Shown here: in pieces, positions 12,301 through 24,296 of the stretch
How the letters are laid out: each line of letters starts with the position of its first letter
How positions within the stretch are numbered: position 1 is the first letter of the stretch
NCBI GenBank assembly: GCA_002105175.1
Contig: MCGE01000029.1
Coordinates: 124,001-188,000 of the forward strand
Reading direction: 5' to 3'
Source: Absidia repens
Lineage: Eukaryota; Mucoromycota; Mucoromycetes; Mucorales; Cunninghamellaceae
DNA: 64,000 nt
Program-made: the position numbers and the translations under genes
Notes under the pieces: generated by a model
What the model saw: the letters and a program-made list of their open reading frames with translations, nothing else
Told to the model about the DNA's origin: nothing
The model's database searches: none

Positions 12301-14498
12301 TTTTGGGGAGTTTGTTTTAGAGTTTTGCCGGTGAAGGTTTACGAACTCTTTGCTATGCGATGCGTGAAATATCGGACGATGAATACAACAAATGGGCTCA
12401 AATCTACGACAATGCAGCAACGACATTGGTGAACCGAGCGGACGAATTGGACAAGGCGGCGGAAATGATTGAAAAGGAAATGTTTTTGGTAGGTGCCACA
12501 GCGATCGAGGACAAACTCCAAGATGGTGTTCCCGACACAATTCACACACTCCAGGAAGCCAACATCAAGGTCTGGGTTCTCACGGGTGACCGACAAGAAA
12601 CGGCAATCAACATTGGCTACAGCTGCAAACTCTTGACCGAAGAAATGGATCTGATCATATGTAATGAAGAAGAACATGGTGCAACAAAATCATTTTTGGA
12701 GACAAAACTTGCCGAAGCTATCGCTCATGAACAAACCAGTCAAGAGGTAAACAAAAAAAAAAAAAAAAACGGATTGCCAAGGTGCTTTCCACTTTTTTAA
12801 CCTGTCTATGAAATTAATCACCTTTTTTTTTATTATATATATAGCCATTGGCGCTCGTGATTGAAGGAAAAGCTTTGACATATGCATTGGAAAATGATGT
12901 TGAGAAAATCTTGTACGACCTGGCCATTCGGTGCAAAGCTGTGGTATGTTGCCGTGTCTCTCCTCTTCAGAAGGCATTGGTGGTCAAACTGGTCAAGAAA
13001 TACTCCAAAGCGATTTTATTGGCCATTGGTGACGGTGCCAACGATGTGTCTATGATTCAAGCTGCTCATGTTGGCATTGGTATCAGCGGTGTAGAAGGGC
13101 TACAGGCTGCTCGTAGTGCCGATTTTGCCATTTCCCAATTCCGCTTCCTCAAGAAACTACTATTGGTTCACGGTGCTTGGGCTTATCAACGGTTATCGAA
13201 AATGATCTTCTTTTATTTTTACAAAAATGTGGCACTTTATTTGACTCAGTTCTGGGTAAGTGATATTAGGCAGACTGGAATTTAGTGATAGTAGTGGTGG
13301 GCAACAATAGCATCAGAGACTCAGAACGCCGGAAGCGTGAGAGAGGTGACGGGGGGAAGGCGACGTTAAACAGATGATTCATTGTTATTTAATTTTAATT
13401 ATTATCGTCTGCAATTTAGTATTCGATATTTACTGGATTCTCAGGACAAACCTTATACGAATCATGGACAATGTCTTGCTTCAATGTGATCTTCACCTTC
13501 TTACCGCCCATGGCCATTGGAATTTTTGATCAATTTGCTTCGGCTCGATTATTGGATAAGTATCCTCAAATCTATTCTCTTGGGCAAAGCAATGAATTCT
13601 TTAACCAAAAGCGATTCTGGGGTTGGATTCTTAATGCTGTCTATCACTCAGCTGTAAGTCGAGGGCGTTTATCAATATAGTCAAATGCAACGCAATGATC
13701 ATTTTACTTACCTCTTTTCTTTCTTCTTTCGTCATCGATTACATAGCTCCTCTTTTTCCTCGGTATGGCAGCCTTTATGGACGACAGTGTATTTATCCAA
13801 GGTTGGTCTGGTGGTCAATGGTGGGTGGGAACAACCATTTTCAGTGCAACCCTGGCAACAATTCTTTGGAAAGCCGCATTGATATCCGAGTAAGATATAT
13901 TTGAACGCACGAAAGAATATCATATCAGTGAACCCGATTACTAACTTCATTTTTTTCTTCTTCGATGAATATAGCATTTGGACTAAATACACATATATTG
14001 CTATTCCAGGGTCCATGGTGATCTGGTTCATTTATCTTCCACTGGTGGCCTACGTTGGACCGTTGCTACCCAAAGGATGGGGAATATTTTTGGAATACCA
14101 AGGTATTATTCCCCTTTTATTTGGTAACGTCAATTACTGGCTCTTTTTCTTAATGATCCCGCTATTGTGTAACCTTCGTGATTATTTGTGGAAATAGTAA
14201 GTTGAACAAAAGAAAAGGCTCAGGAACAATAATGAAACTATGGTATTAAACTTTTGTTTCTTGTATTAGTTTCAAACGAATGTATCGAACAAGAAGCTAC
14301 CATTATATTCAAGAAATACAAAAATTCAACCTCCCAGATTATAGACCACGCATGGATCGTTTTAGAAGGGCAGTGAACAAAGTACGCAAAATCCAGCGAC
14401 TCAAGCAATCAAGGGGCTTCGCCTTTGCTCAAAATGATACGGACCAAGGAAAGATTATTAGAATGTATGATACCACGCAGCAAAAACCAATTGGATAG
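9341..14498 (+). CDS. DRS2: P4-ATPase phospholipid flippase, Drs2 type
   Basis: Fourteen exons: 9341–9512, 9644–10188, 10257–10355, 10465–10670, 10764–11048, 11134–11251, 11330–11448, 11526–12228, 12321–12746, 12845–13255, 13420–13653, 13747–13889, 13975–14196, 14270–14498; total 1303 residues (yeast Drs2 has 1355). It flips phosphatidylserine/ethanolamine to the cytosolic leaflet of trans-Golgi and endosome membranes, normally with a Cdc50 subunit. Motifs seen: [18 protein letters not shown] in M4, DKTGTLT (phospho-Asp near 566), [30 protein letters not shown], and the Drs2-specific C-terminal RGFAFAQ and RMYDTT. Oddities: the A-domain loop reads DGEV (340–343) instead of DGET, with an intron inside it, and the protein ends five residues after RMYDTT-Q, lacking yeast's longer tail. 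AATAAA at 14627–14632. Confidence 0.95.
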
Positions 14499-15310
14499 TT
14501 GGTCAGAATCCCCTTCCCCTTGCCCAAATCTTTATATATATTGCTGTTTTATCATAATACTATTATTATTTTTATTATTATTGTTATTGAACATGTTTAT
14601 ACTTGTATATTTTTTTATCATTGATCAATAAAACCTGATATCATTGTCTTTCATTCTTTCTTATCTATTTCTTTGTCTACATGTGTCACGGGCTTATATC
14701 ATAGTGATGGACATCAGTTGGAAAAAAAAAATGGACTTCCGCAAATATCATCCTAACGATATTGACTTTTCTACTTCATAATACAACTTTTAACAACATA
14801 ATATATTAGACAAGGTGGAAAGGAACAAACGTACGTGACTGTGGGGAGGGGGTTCTTTATATGTATAAAAAGAAACCCTTTAAGGATATGAATTTGATCA
14901 GTTTCGGATGACGGGTTAGGATTTGCACCTCAAAACAAAAGGGAACCTTTCGCCGATAAACTAAATATCTTCCAGTGCACTCTGATTATAATATATTCAT
15001 ATTTCTATTTGTGTGTGTGTGTGTGTATGTGTGTGTGTGCCCTTCTCCGTATTATTTTCATGCGTCCTTCACGCCAATTTTTTGATACCATTAAAAAAAA
15101 AAAAGAAACTCTCTAACCTCTATTTTTTGAAGACCAGTGTACAGTACAGTAGCATGAGAGCTGGACATGATGGTTGGTCGACGTAGCCTCATACCTATCA
15201 TAGCCTCCCCACTCTTTTTTTTTTTTTTTTGTACACGCACATGAACTTTACAAAGCGAATATTCCAATATCAACAAAGCTAAACATATGGATAAGATACG
15301 ATGTAAAAGT
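14499..15310. other. flippase 3' UTR and repeat-flanking spacer
   Basis: Contains the flippase poly(A) signal, a (GT)n microsatellite at about 15010–15039, and A/T runs at 15092–15103 and 15214–15230. No gene seen. Confidence 0.5.
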
Positions 15311-15314
15311 AAAA

Positions 15315-15503
15315 AGACAAAACATATTTTATTCAGACATAGGTATAAACTATGACAACTAAATCAAACTATACACGCTAATGGTAAGATCACAAGACCT
15401 ATCTAAAGATGCTCTGAGGTGTGTGAGTGGATGAGTGTTGATTGTATGGAAGTGGGGATATCTTTGCAGTAAATGAAACATAAATTCAGATAAGCTAGTC
15501 TAG

Positions 15504-15535
<32 letters not shown>

Positions 15536-16810
15536 GGTAAACTATGCTGCGGTGAGTGACAAGCTATTCTACTGTGAAGGGGGTTGGCTAAGTTAGACCC
15601 AGCTGCTCCATCTGGTTTGTCAAGGAGTCAAAAAACGACAAAAACCATGCTGTCGATGCCAAATAGCAATTGTTACTGTCATTAGGATGGAGCCACCATG
15701 ATGGCGATGTTTTATGGTGTTTTATGGTGTTGATTGTTGAGTAAAAAAAGACGGGCTCCCGCCAACAAAAACAAAAAAAACTCTCCTCTCCAGAAATCCA
15801 AAACATTTCAGATCCCGCCCACGTGAAATATTTGTTTTCTCTCTCCCGCCTTTTTTATTTTTTCGGCTCTCTTTCTGTTTGCTAATTTTTTTTTCTCTTC
15901 ATTTCTTCTTCACCATTCAATTTATCTGTGTTTATGTTGGACCTAGATTAGTATCAGGATTAGCTTAGAAGGTGTTTCAGCTCAGGGATTACAAGATGCA
16001 TGGGGAAACCCTTACATTATGGATCCAGGATTCCAAGATCACCATTAGTTGGCTTTTTGGAGACTTCATTAGCTCAGTTTAGTGTTAGTCTTTCCATATT
16101 TTGTATACACATCTGAATAAAATTGTTTTTTTTTATATACTTCAATGAAAAAGTGCTCCATTAGTATCTTTCCATGTCTTATACACTAGATCCGGTTTTT
16201 ATTACCATCAGTCCTTCTGATTAATGATGACTGTTGTTGCTCTTCAATAACTCGTATCCCTTTATTTCTTCCCATGTCATCGGCTGTACTATACAGTGTA
16301 CTATACCCCATTTCCCAATTGTCCCTTCAGATTAGTTTTCGACCATCCTTCAAATATTACGTTAGTCTCCTTCCTGATTACACCCGAGCCCTGATCTTTT
16401 CGTTTTAATAGTTACCAATATGTTTCAATAAATTATGTCATTTTATTACCCATCTTCTGAACCATTTGATATCAAATAAATATAGTTAGTTGTTGCTGCC
16501 CTAATAAACTATTGCATTAGACATAATAATGATAATAATAATAATAAAAGGCTCCTCCCAAACTGAATCCAGTTGAGCCTCCAAGAAACCATCCACGTAT
16601 TGCTTTACTGTACATATATGATGCAAAAAGGCGGAAGGGTATCTAATTTCATCAAAAATCGCACGTCAACAACCTACCCTTGAACCAGAGTCAATTTCTT
16701 TGGAAGCGTGGGAATGTTTTGAAATACATATCATAGAAAAAAAAACCTGGAGCAATTAAAGTTCACTTTACGGTTTTGCTGAATTGCATGCACCATACCA
16801 TATGTATCAT
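15315..16810 (+). repeat. composite dispersed repeat copy B (inverted arms around CACGTG)
   Basis: The right half starts at ATCCCGCCCACGTGAAATAT (15812; CACGTG 15820–15825) and carries the anchor GATGCATGGGGAAACCC (about 15996), ACATCTGAATAAAAT (near 16110), several AATAAA motifs and the tail CAATTAAAGTTCACTTTA (about 16756). The left arm at 15324–15370 reads TATTTTATTCAGACATAGG, the reverse complement of the ATCTGAATAAAAT segment, so the element carries inverted arms about 750 bp apart. Copies K and L have the same plan. An A-run sits near 15506–15530. No coding frame. Confidence 0.65.
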
Positions 16811-17353
16811 AATGATCAACTTTCAGATTAAAAAGAAAAAGGAACGGCTGGTTAGAGGTGGAAGTCTAGTATTTATCATAACAAAATCTTTTTTTTTGAA
16901 CCCAGGTTCTTTTTATCATTTTTATTAATATAATCCTGTGGAGTTGAACTTGGTCGGTTTGGTCGTGCGTTGAGAAAACATTCATACCATACCATACTAC
17001 AGGATTTGACCAAAAAAGGATATTCGAAAACCGAAATATTTCAAAATCAGACTCGGTGTACGGTAACCAGACAGTGAGAAAAAAAAAAAAAAACAACCTC
17101 CCATACATATTTGAACGAGATACGATCACCAAAATACAATCACACACTAAAACCATCATCAAAATATAATCACATTAGGTATAAATAATTTGTTGTTTAT
17201 TAAATCAATAACAAAAATGAAAGGGAACTAAGAGAATATATAAACAAGGGAAGTGGGGTGGGTATCAGTATGATAAACTGGGTAAAATAGCAATGAAGGG
17301 ACGATGAATGAGAATGATAAATAAAAGCGACTAAAAAAAAAAAAGCACTACAA
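16811..17353. other. spacer and F-box gene 3' flank
   Basis: AT-rich. A TTTATT at about 17197–17202 reads as AATAAA on the minus strand and could serve the F-box gene. A 98-codon minus-strand frame near 16866–17162 has no coding character. Confidence 0.4.
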
Positions 17354-19447
17354 CTACTGCAGATAAACCTGGGTACCATTGATGTAGAGGGAGTCTATGG
17401 AGCGACATGCAATCTTAATCCGACCTAATTCCAATCCAGGTTTGCGGAGGGCCAAGTTCTTTTGCTGCTGCTTATCATCTTTTATCGTGGCAATATCGTG
17501 GGAATCCAAATGTTGTTGTTGTTGTGGATCCAAATAAATCCATTGATCTCCGTAAGTCGAGCGTTGTTGTTGTATAACGTTGAGATATCTAGGGGTGCCA
17601 CCGCGTCGTCTTGAGCCTGATAATCCCATGGGCTGGTGATACTGTTCCATAATAGGTGATTGAATAAACGGGTAGCGGATATGCACTTCTTTCCACCGGA
17701 TACTTGGGTGTTCAATAGCAAGGGTAGGGATTCCATATTCCGAAGACGCTTCGTATTCACAAGAGATAAAGAAAAACCGGGTCAAAGAAGGGCAGCGTTG
17801 TATGATGCGATGGAGGATGGAATGCATAATGTTGGTGGTGGAAAGAGTGAGTGAGCGCAGGTGTTGGTGAAGCTCGTCTTGCTGTTTCTGCACCTCATCC
17901 TGTTCTTTGTCCAGTGCTGATATGGCCATACCGCCAAGGTCCAATGCTTCCAATTTACGGCAATGTAAGAGTATTTGATGAATGTCCAACTGACAAGGTG
18001 ACAGCTTGTTTGATCGAATACCTTGTTGATGGATGGTCAAAGAAGCCAGCGAATCCAGTTGTCCAAGAGCTTTGTAAAAGGAACCATCAGGACGGGGCGA
18101 TACCGGTCGAAGAGTGAGATGTGACAATTGTTTGAGAGCTGAGTGGTTGGTCAGTGTCCAGAAAGTAGCAGCTGCAGCGTTGAAATTGTCGTCTACTCGG
18201 ACCACGTGAATGTGTTGCACATGCTGATCAGTTGTTGTTGTTGTTGTTGCTGTAGTAGTAGGTAATGGTTGTTGTTGTTGTTGATAATGACCACCATTTT
18301 TCCCGATTTTTTTAATTGGTGCCGGCAAATGCTTCAAAAACCATTGATCCCAAGGAATACCAGTAAAGTGAATCCGCGTAAGATGGTGGCAAGATTCTGC
18401 CCATTTTTTCAATCCATACCGAAATTCAGGATGGTCATCCATATTTCCTTGTAGTTGAAGCTGTTGTCCTTGATCGTCATCCATTGAGTTGTCCCTGTTC
18501 CACTGCCAGTAGTTCTGTCGCTGTACAAATCGAGTTTTCATTTCCAATGATGTCAGATAGGGGTACTTGTGAGCAATATAACGAATCCAAGGTGATCGAC
18601 CAGGTTTTTCCAATTTTTTGTACACTAGCTTTAAATGTCGCATGTGATCCGTACTAAAAGTGCTGTCCATGGAGAATGTGGTGGAAATAGGGCTATCATT
18701 GTCGTTGTCGTTGTTGATGGTGATAGACGGCGATGATGATAACAAGGTGTGTAGTTCCATAGATAAAGAAGATAATTGGGGGCACGCACCATGTAGACGT
18801 TCCAAATCATAAAGAGTCATATCTAATTTCGTAGAGATCAAATAAAGTTGTTCAAGGCAAGGCAAATGTGTCACCACACTAAATAAGCCAGCGATATCAG
18901 CATCGTGTAACGTGAGTTCAGTCAAAGAGCCGCATAACAATAAAGGTGGTTGTAATGCTGGTGGGAGCTGGCTTTGTTGGCGGCGGTCGGCAAAGTTCGT
19001 GTCAGCAGCGGGCCAAACAGGAAAAGATGGCTGGTGATCCCACATGTGTTGATGTTGACAGTCGGTCGTTTGTGCTTGAGTGAGTAATCGTTGATCATGA
19101 TTTTCAAAACCATCCTTTTCCAAAAATGAATCCAGCCACCTGAATTTAGAACCACGTACATTTGGACACAGCTGGAACAATGATTTGAGATCCTGTAAAG
19201 GAAGTTCACAATGACTTGTATCTAGTAGACGAACTTGACCGCCTAGACCAAGACGACCTTGACCATTTTGCAGTGTAGAATGAAACGAGCGGTAAGCTTG
19301 TGGTGTAGTAAGGACACAGTTTTGATACAAAGCAAGACGAAACACCGGGTACCATGCTTGGCATACAAAAAGACAGTTGTATTTATCCTGAGTACAGAGA
19401 TGTTGGCTGATAAGATCAAATAGTTCCAAAGGCAAAGTCGAGATCAT
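17354..19447 (-). CDS. F-box protein with leucine-rich-repeat-like C-terminus
   Basis: A single uninterrupted 697-residue frame from ATG 19447. Residues 1–45 form an F-box (LPLELFDLISQHL … FVCQAWYPVFRLALYQNCVL), the Skp1-binding motif of SCF ubiquitin ligases. The rest has irregular Leu-rich segments (ELTLHDADIAG, LEQLYLISTKLDM, KLEALDLGG, LRSLTLSTTN) typical of fungal F-box/LRR proteins, which use this part to bind substrates. Low-complexity Gln/Thr/His tracts are inserted at about 390–420 and near the C-terminus. Intronless structure contrasts with its neighbours. The target is unknown; large families of such proteins are common in Mucoromycota. Confidence 0.85.
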   Translation of the reverse strand: MISTLPLELFDLISQHLCTQDKYNCLFVCQAWYPVFRLALYQNCVLTTPQAYRSFHSTLQNGQGRLGLGGQVRLLDTSHCELPLQDLKSLFQLCPNVRGSKFRWLDSFLEKDGFENHDQRLLTQAQTTDCQHQHMWDHQPSFPVWPAADTNFADRRQQSQLPPALQPPLLLCGSLTELTLHDADIAGLFSVVTHLPCLEQLYLISTKLDMTLYDLERLHGACPQLSSLSMELHTLLSSSPSITINNDNDNDSPISTTFSMDSTFSTDHMRHLKLVYKKLEKPGRSPWIRYIAHKYPYLTSLEMKTRFVQRQNYWQWNRDNSMDDDQGQQLQLQGNMDDHPEFRYGLKKWAESCHHLTRIHFTGIPWDQWFLKHLPAPIKKIGKNGGHYQQQQQPLPTTTATTTTTTDQHVQHIHVVRVDDNFNAAAATFWTLTNHSALKQLSHLTLRPVSPRPDGSFYKALGQLDSLASLTIHQQGIRSNKLSPCQLDIHQILLHCRKLEALDLGGMAISALDKEQDEVQKQQDELHQHLRSLTLSTTNIMHSILHRIIQRCPSLTRFFFISCEYEASSEYGIPTLAIEHPSIRWKEVHIRYPFIQSPIMEQYHQPMGLSGSRRRGGTPRYLNVIQQQRSTYGDQWIYLDPQQQQHLDSHDIATIKDDKQQQKNLALRKPGLELGRIKIACRSIDSLYINGTQVYLQ

Positions 19448-19960
19448 GTAATAAAAGAGAATGAGGGAAAAGAAAGAAGAAAGGAAGGTTAATATGTTGA
19501 CAGGATCATTTTATTTTTATTTATATATAACTTTTTTTCACGTAAGGTTACCTTAGGTCTAGAGTATGAGATAGTGGTTGACAAAGAGAAGAGGGGAATT
19601 GAGGAGTGATTGAGTGGCAAAAGGAGAAATAAGGGGCGAATTCTAACGAAAAAGGCTGAAAATCAAAAGACGCTGAACTTTAAATCCCAGTGATTACAAA
19701 GGAGAAAAAAGGGCATCAGTCGATTTCATTTGATGGATAATGAGTGGGGTAAATGAATCTATATAGGGTGTTTAATAAAAACTAATACATATTCTAAACT
19801 ACATATATAAACTAAACTACACCATTTGCAAGACAATACCAGTGGATAACTTGTAATTAAAAAATAGATCAGGTAGATTCTATTGATATGACCCCAACTA
19901 CAGAAGTATGCATAGTAAATAAAAGTTTAGTGATGTGTCAGTAAAACCCAACATATTAAG
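19448..19960. other. F-box gene upstream spacer
   Basis: AT-rich sequence upstream of the minus-strand F-box gene. No motif stands out and no gene is seen. Confidence 0.4.
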
Positions 19961-19967
19961 ACCTACC

Positions 19968-22056
19968 TGCTTGTGTCTCCGTGTTGCATATCACCCGCGG
20001 ATTTCGTGGTTTTTCCTTTGAAGAGATTGTTTTCCTAAAATAACAATAGTCATGAGTGATCATCAATACCATAGCTACTTGACTTTGTTTCCATTTGTTC
20101 TTTTCTACCATTACTTACAATTCAAGTATGAGGGTTTTTTTTTCACATGAATCTGTTGTATATCAGTTGGACAAATAATTACATGATTCACTAATGAACG
20201 ATAGATGACTTGACCGAGACAACTATGTATGTGTTTGATTGTTCTTTGAAGATCGTTTTCCTTGATGGTACCAGCACCATTTAAGCAATAAACAATGCCT
20301 ATCACCTATACCCAACAAAAATAAAAAATAAATAAATAATGGAAGGATAAGAAAAAAAGGGGGAGACATATTACATAAACGAATCAAGCTCGTCCCTCCC
20401 CCCAACAAAATTGTCAGACTTACAGTTTCTTGTTTGAGCATTGCGCCATGTACAAACTAGAGGATGTCGATCTGCAAGCAAAGTTTCCATCTGGAAGCCA
20501 TGCAAAAAGAAGGTTAAGATCAACTTGACAAGGGATACATTTTCCTTCTGTTTTTCCTTACCAGATACAAAGAGCAATGCTAGGCATTCAAGTCAGTCTA
20601 TCTAATGCAAACAAGAATGACACTCCTAAGCTTGTAGTTGCTGGGAGATTACTTCCATGTAAGAGTCATTGGATCATTGAGCTAACCAACAACGATATGT
20701 TCCGTTCAAGCGTAGGACATACTATTCAATAATATCCATAAATAAAACGAATTAAAATGTAATAATAAGTATTTTTAATCCATGTGGTTGATATTTCGGC
20801 AATACTTACTGATTGTAAATGAATGATCAGGAATTACCAGGGCTGTGGTATAGTGGTTTCCTTTTTCATGCCTTTTTGCCAATATCCGATCGAATGCCAT
20901 AAACGTTTTCTGATACACTAAACTCAAAAGAAGAAGAAAAAGTAAGTATTTGGAATCAATCGCCGCCTTTTCTCTGTCGATCCTACCATTGTCCCTTTTC
21001 GTTTTCCTTTTACCTGCAGTATTTGGTAAGTCCGTCAACTGCCCACTAGATAGTCAGATTTGATGAAGTCTCCGAGATACCTTGTTTTATGCACAGAAGC
21101 CATCCGTATCGCTGCCAAGTACATCTTTGCATACCTCTTGTCGATAATTAATTTAGGAAGTGCGAGAATTCCAGGATTGGTAGAGAGTCACTGTCATTGT
21201 AGTATTCCTTAAAAAAGATATATAATAATGATCAGTAAGGTGATGAATAATTGATGATTCGTCAATTGTAGCTTTTACCTGATCGGGGCAATTCTGCTTA
21301 TATTTGGTATAGGCACACCAACCAACCAGGGTTCAGATGAGGACTAGTAAGGCTGAGTCACTACATCAAGAATTACCGGTTACCTAAGCCATTTTATAAC
21401 AATTACCAAATAAGATAGAATTGATGAGCTACAATTTCGTTTTGTCAATCCATTTGTTTCCCTTCTTTACCGAGTTTGCTAGACCAGTTATTTATTGAAA
21501 GACGTGTAGATCACCATTGGATTTGTGTTGTATTTTCTCAATTCGATAAATGGTCAGGGGCACGTTTTATCTATCAAATACGCAAATGCATAAGTATGCA
21601 CCTAGGCAGACGTACTATCACAAGTGGCTAATCCTTTACGTTTGCATTTACTTACAATTTTGGCAAGTTTCCAGGTTGTCCTCCAAGTCAAGTGGCATAC
21701 AATAATATGAAGGTACCAGGCACTAAGCAAAAGGAAAAGACGTCGACCAAAGTGAAATTCTGCATAATAAGGCAATAAGTTTGGCACCAAGTATACCAGT
21801 TGGACAATCACCAAGACAGTTGACTTTGTTGTAAATGTATGCTGTTCTTCAGATACGAAAAATGGTAGGTTTGTGATAACTTTGCTGCATTGCTATCTAT
21901 CTTTGCTTGAAAGACATTCAGTACGATAAAGATGATCGTCATGTTCACAAAAAATCGAAGTTGCCAACTGGTTCAAATATTTTAATACACCTTGGAATCA
22001 AAGCTTTGCCGTTGCCAATATATTGCACGTTCCTCTTGGCTTGGCGGTGTTGTCAT
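19968..22056 (-). pseudogene. unresolved multi-exon gene or pseudogene, possible membrane protein
   Basis: Several coding-like blocks with splice signals follow one another on the minus strand. Block 1, 22056→21991 (MTTPPSQEERAIYWQRQ…), joins in frame to block 2, 21892→21656, 79 codons with hydrophobic runs (VLVIVQLVYLVPNLLPYY; LFLLLSAWYLHIIV). Block 3 is 21343→21279 (SSSEPWLVGVPIPN). Further blocks lie near 21180 (STNPGILALPKLIIDK), 20940→20812 (FDRILAKRHEKGNHYTT), 20502→20430 (METLLADRHPLVCTWRN) and 20295→20114 (IVYCLNGAGTIKEN). The joins after block 3 need an in-frame stop or an odd junction, and an A9 run near 20134–20142 may mark a frameshift. No family recognised. It could be an intact gene with exons I have misplaced. 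Confidence 0.4.
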
Positions 22057-22672
22057 GTTTCGTCGTATAACTGAATAAAAAACGATGTTCAGGTCAAATG
22101 GCGTGAACTTTTACGAAAAAAACGACAAGTATAGAAAAAAAAAGAAATGAAAATTTGAAAAATACTGAATTGCAATCCCATATTGACAGTTCCTGACCTG
22201 GTACATTTAAAACACCGCCATTTTTTTTTTTTTTTGGTTTTGTTTAATGGTGACGGTAGGTCAGCATTGACGAACTAAATACGTTACTTGCGTTATCAGT
22301 GAGTATCTTTAGGGAAGAGACGAGATAATACCAAGTTGTACGATTCTCTAAGAACTTGATCCAGTATGAACGTATGTACTGGAAGTATACAGGTGTTACC
22401 GTCCGGTTCCTAAAATAGAGTTAACTAGTTTATTTTCCGTTCTTCCCAAGGTTTTACCACATTATCAACAGTAAAAGGGAGTGAGGCCATTATAGCTAGT
22501 AAATTATCGTAATCATCATCATCAAAAGAAAACGTATCATACAGTTAGTCCAGGGAATCTGATTGGATAAGTGAACTCCCAAAGAAGTAGGTATTTTAAT
22601 AACCGCCACTTGTTTAAAATTTTTTTTTCTTTCGCCCCTTTTTCGTTCATTTCCGTTGACGGTTAAATTTAT

Positions 22673-22712
<40 letters not shown>

Positions 22713-22879
22713 CCCTTTACCCTAAACTTTTACCTTTTACATCTTATCTTTTTCCATTTCTCGTTCTATTTCTTCTAAAGGAATAACGGTTTATATTGTC
22801 TCCCCCTTTTTTCACTTTATCCACTTCATCCCCTTTGGGGACTCACTACCTCTTCTTTTATTGAAACTTTTTATTCCAA
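22057..22879. promoter_or_regulatory. upstream region of the zinc-finger gene, T38 run
   Basis: Between the minus-strand unresolved gene and the plus-strand zinc-finger gene, so it may be a shared divergent promoter. A run of 38 T (22675–22712) and pyrimidine-rich sequence up to the ATG resemble nucleosome-excluding fungal promoter tracts. No specific factor site identified. Confidence 0.35.
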
Positions 22880-22981
22880 ATGGAACCTGTTTACACGGAA
22901 CAAGTTTTGCCTACTTCTTCAAATCAAGGCTATGTTACTCAGCAACAACAACAACAACAACAACAGCAACAGCAACACCAA

Positions 22982-23012
<31 letters not shown>

Positions 23013-23934
23013 AGCAGCAGCAGCAGTTTATTCATTCCACTGAAAGTAGCCCGAATGTATTACCGCTTGGCCAACCTGAAGCGTTCCCTTTTCCAACTGG
23101 AAATTCTTCAAGCTGTCAATATGATCTTCAACAACAATCTCAGCAATCTCAAATGAAACTGGAAATTATGTCACAGCTCACAACGCCAAATGATGGACAA
23201 CCTTTATTACAACAACATCTTTTACAGGCGACAACGAATGCGTTATCTATCCAACATAACCCAGTATCAACTTCAGATGTTGCGCTTAGCTCCAATCAAT
23301 CCTTGCACCAAGATCTTCAACACCAACAAATGATGAAACAAGAATTCGGGAATGTTGCTACTGGTGCTGCCTCCATGAATGATCTTGGTCAACATCCTCC
23401 TCCACCTCCTATTCAACTGCCTTCTCACTATCAACATGGTGCCGGTGCTGGTCATGCTCCTATGTTGACACCTCTTCAGACACCTGGTCTATCGCATGGA
23501 ATTGTCAGTCCACAGTCTCACGCCGACCTTGGAAATTACCCTCTACAATCAATGGATCAGCAGCAAAATCAACAGCAGCAACAATCGTGCGTCATTAATC
23601 CATCATCACATATTGACGTACCTGGCGAAACTCCAACCATTTTGGGCTATGTTGATAAAATGGACTCTATGACTGTTGCTCATGATCCTACTTCTATGGA
23701 AAATTCAAGTATGATGTCAAATTATCAGGTAATGTCCATTGACTGATATAATAACTATATTTATGAAAGTGAATTAACTCTTGCTTCTATTAGTCTCATT
23801 CGACAGCTGGTCCTGGTCAAACTGTACAAAATCAAGCGGTCATCTTGGATCGAAGTAATAGCCATTCCTTTGAAAATCCGGCGATCATGGAAGCTTTATC
23901 GCACCCTGTTCAAGAACAGCAGCAACAACAACAA

Positions 23935-23987
<53 letters not shown>

Positions 23988-24263
23988 GCAACAGCAGCAA
24001 CAGCAGCAACAGCGGCAGCAACAGCAGCAACAGCAGCAACAGCAGCAACAGCAGCAACAACAGCAACAACAGCAACAACAGCAACAACAGCAACAACAGC
24101 AACACCATCAACACCATCAACAGCAGCAACAGCAACCAATGCAGTTGGATTTGAATTTAACTTTTACTCAACACCATCATCAAGATCAAAATAACAGCCA
24201 ACACCAAATGACGAAGCAGCAACAATCTATGGTTGATCATACGTCATCAATTGCCATCCCATC

Positions 24264-24296
<33 letters not shown>

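Noticed and set aside
23885..24139. Long Val/Ala, Leu and Asn/Ser frames around the Gln tract
   Set aside because: They are the other five readings of the same CAG/CAA repeat inside the zinc-finger gene.
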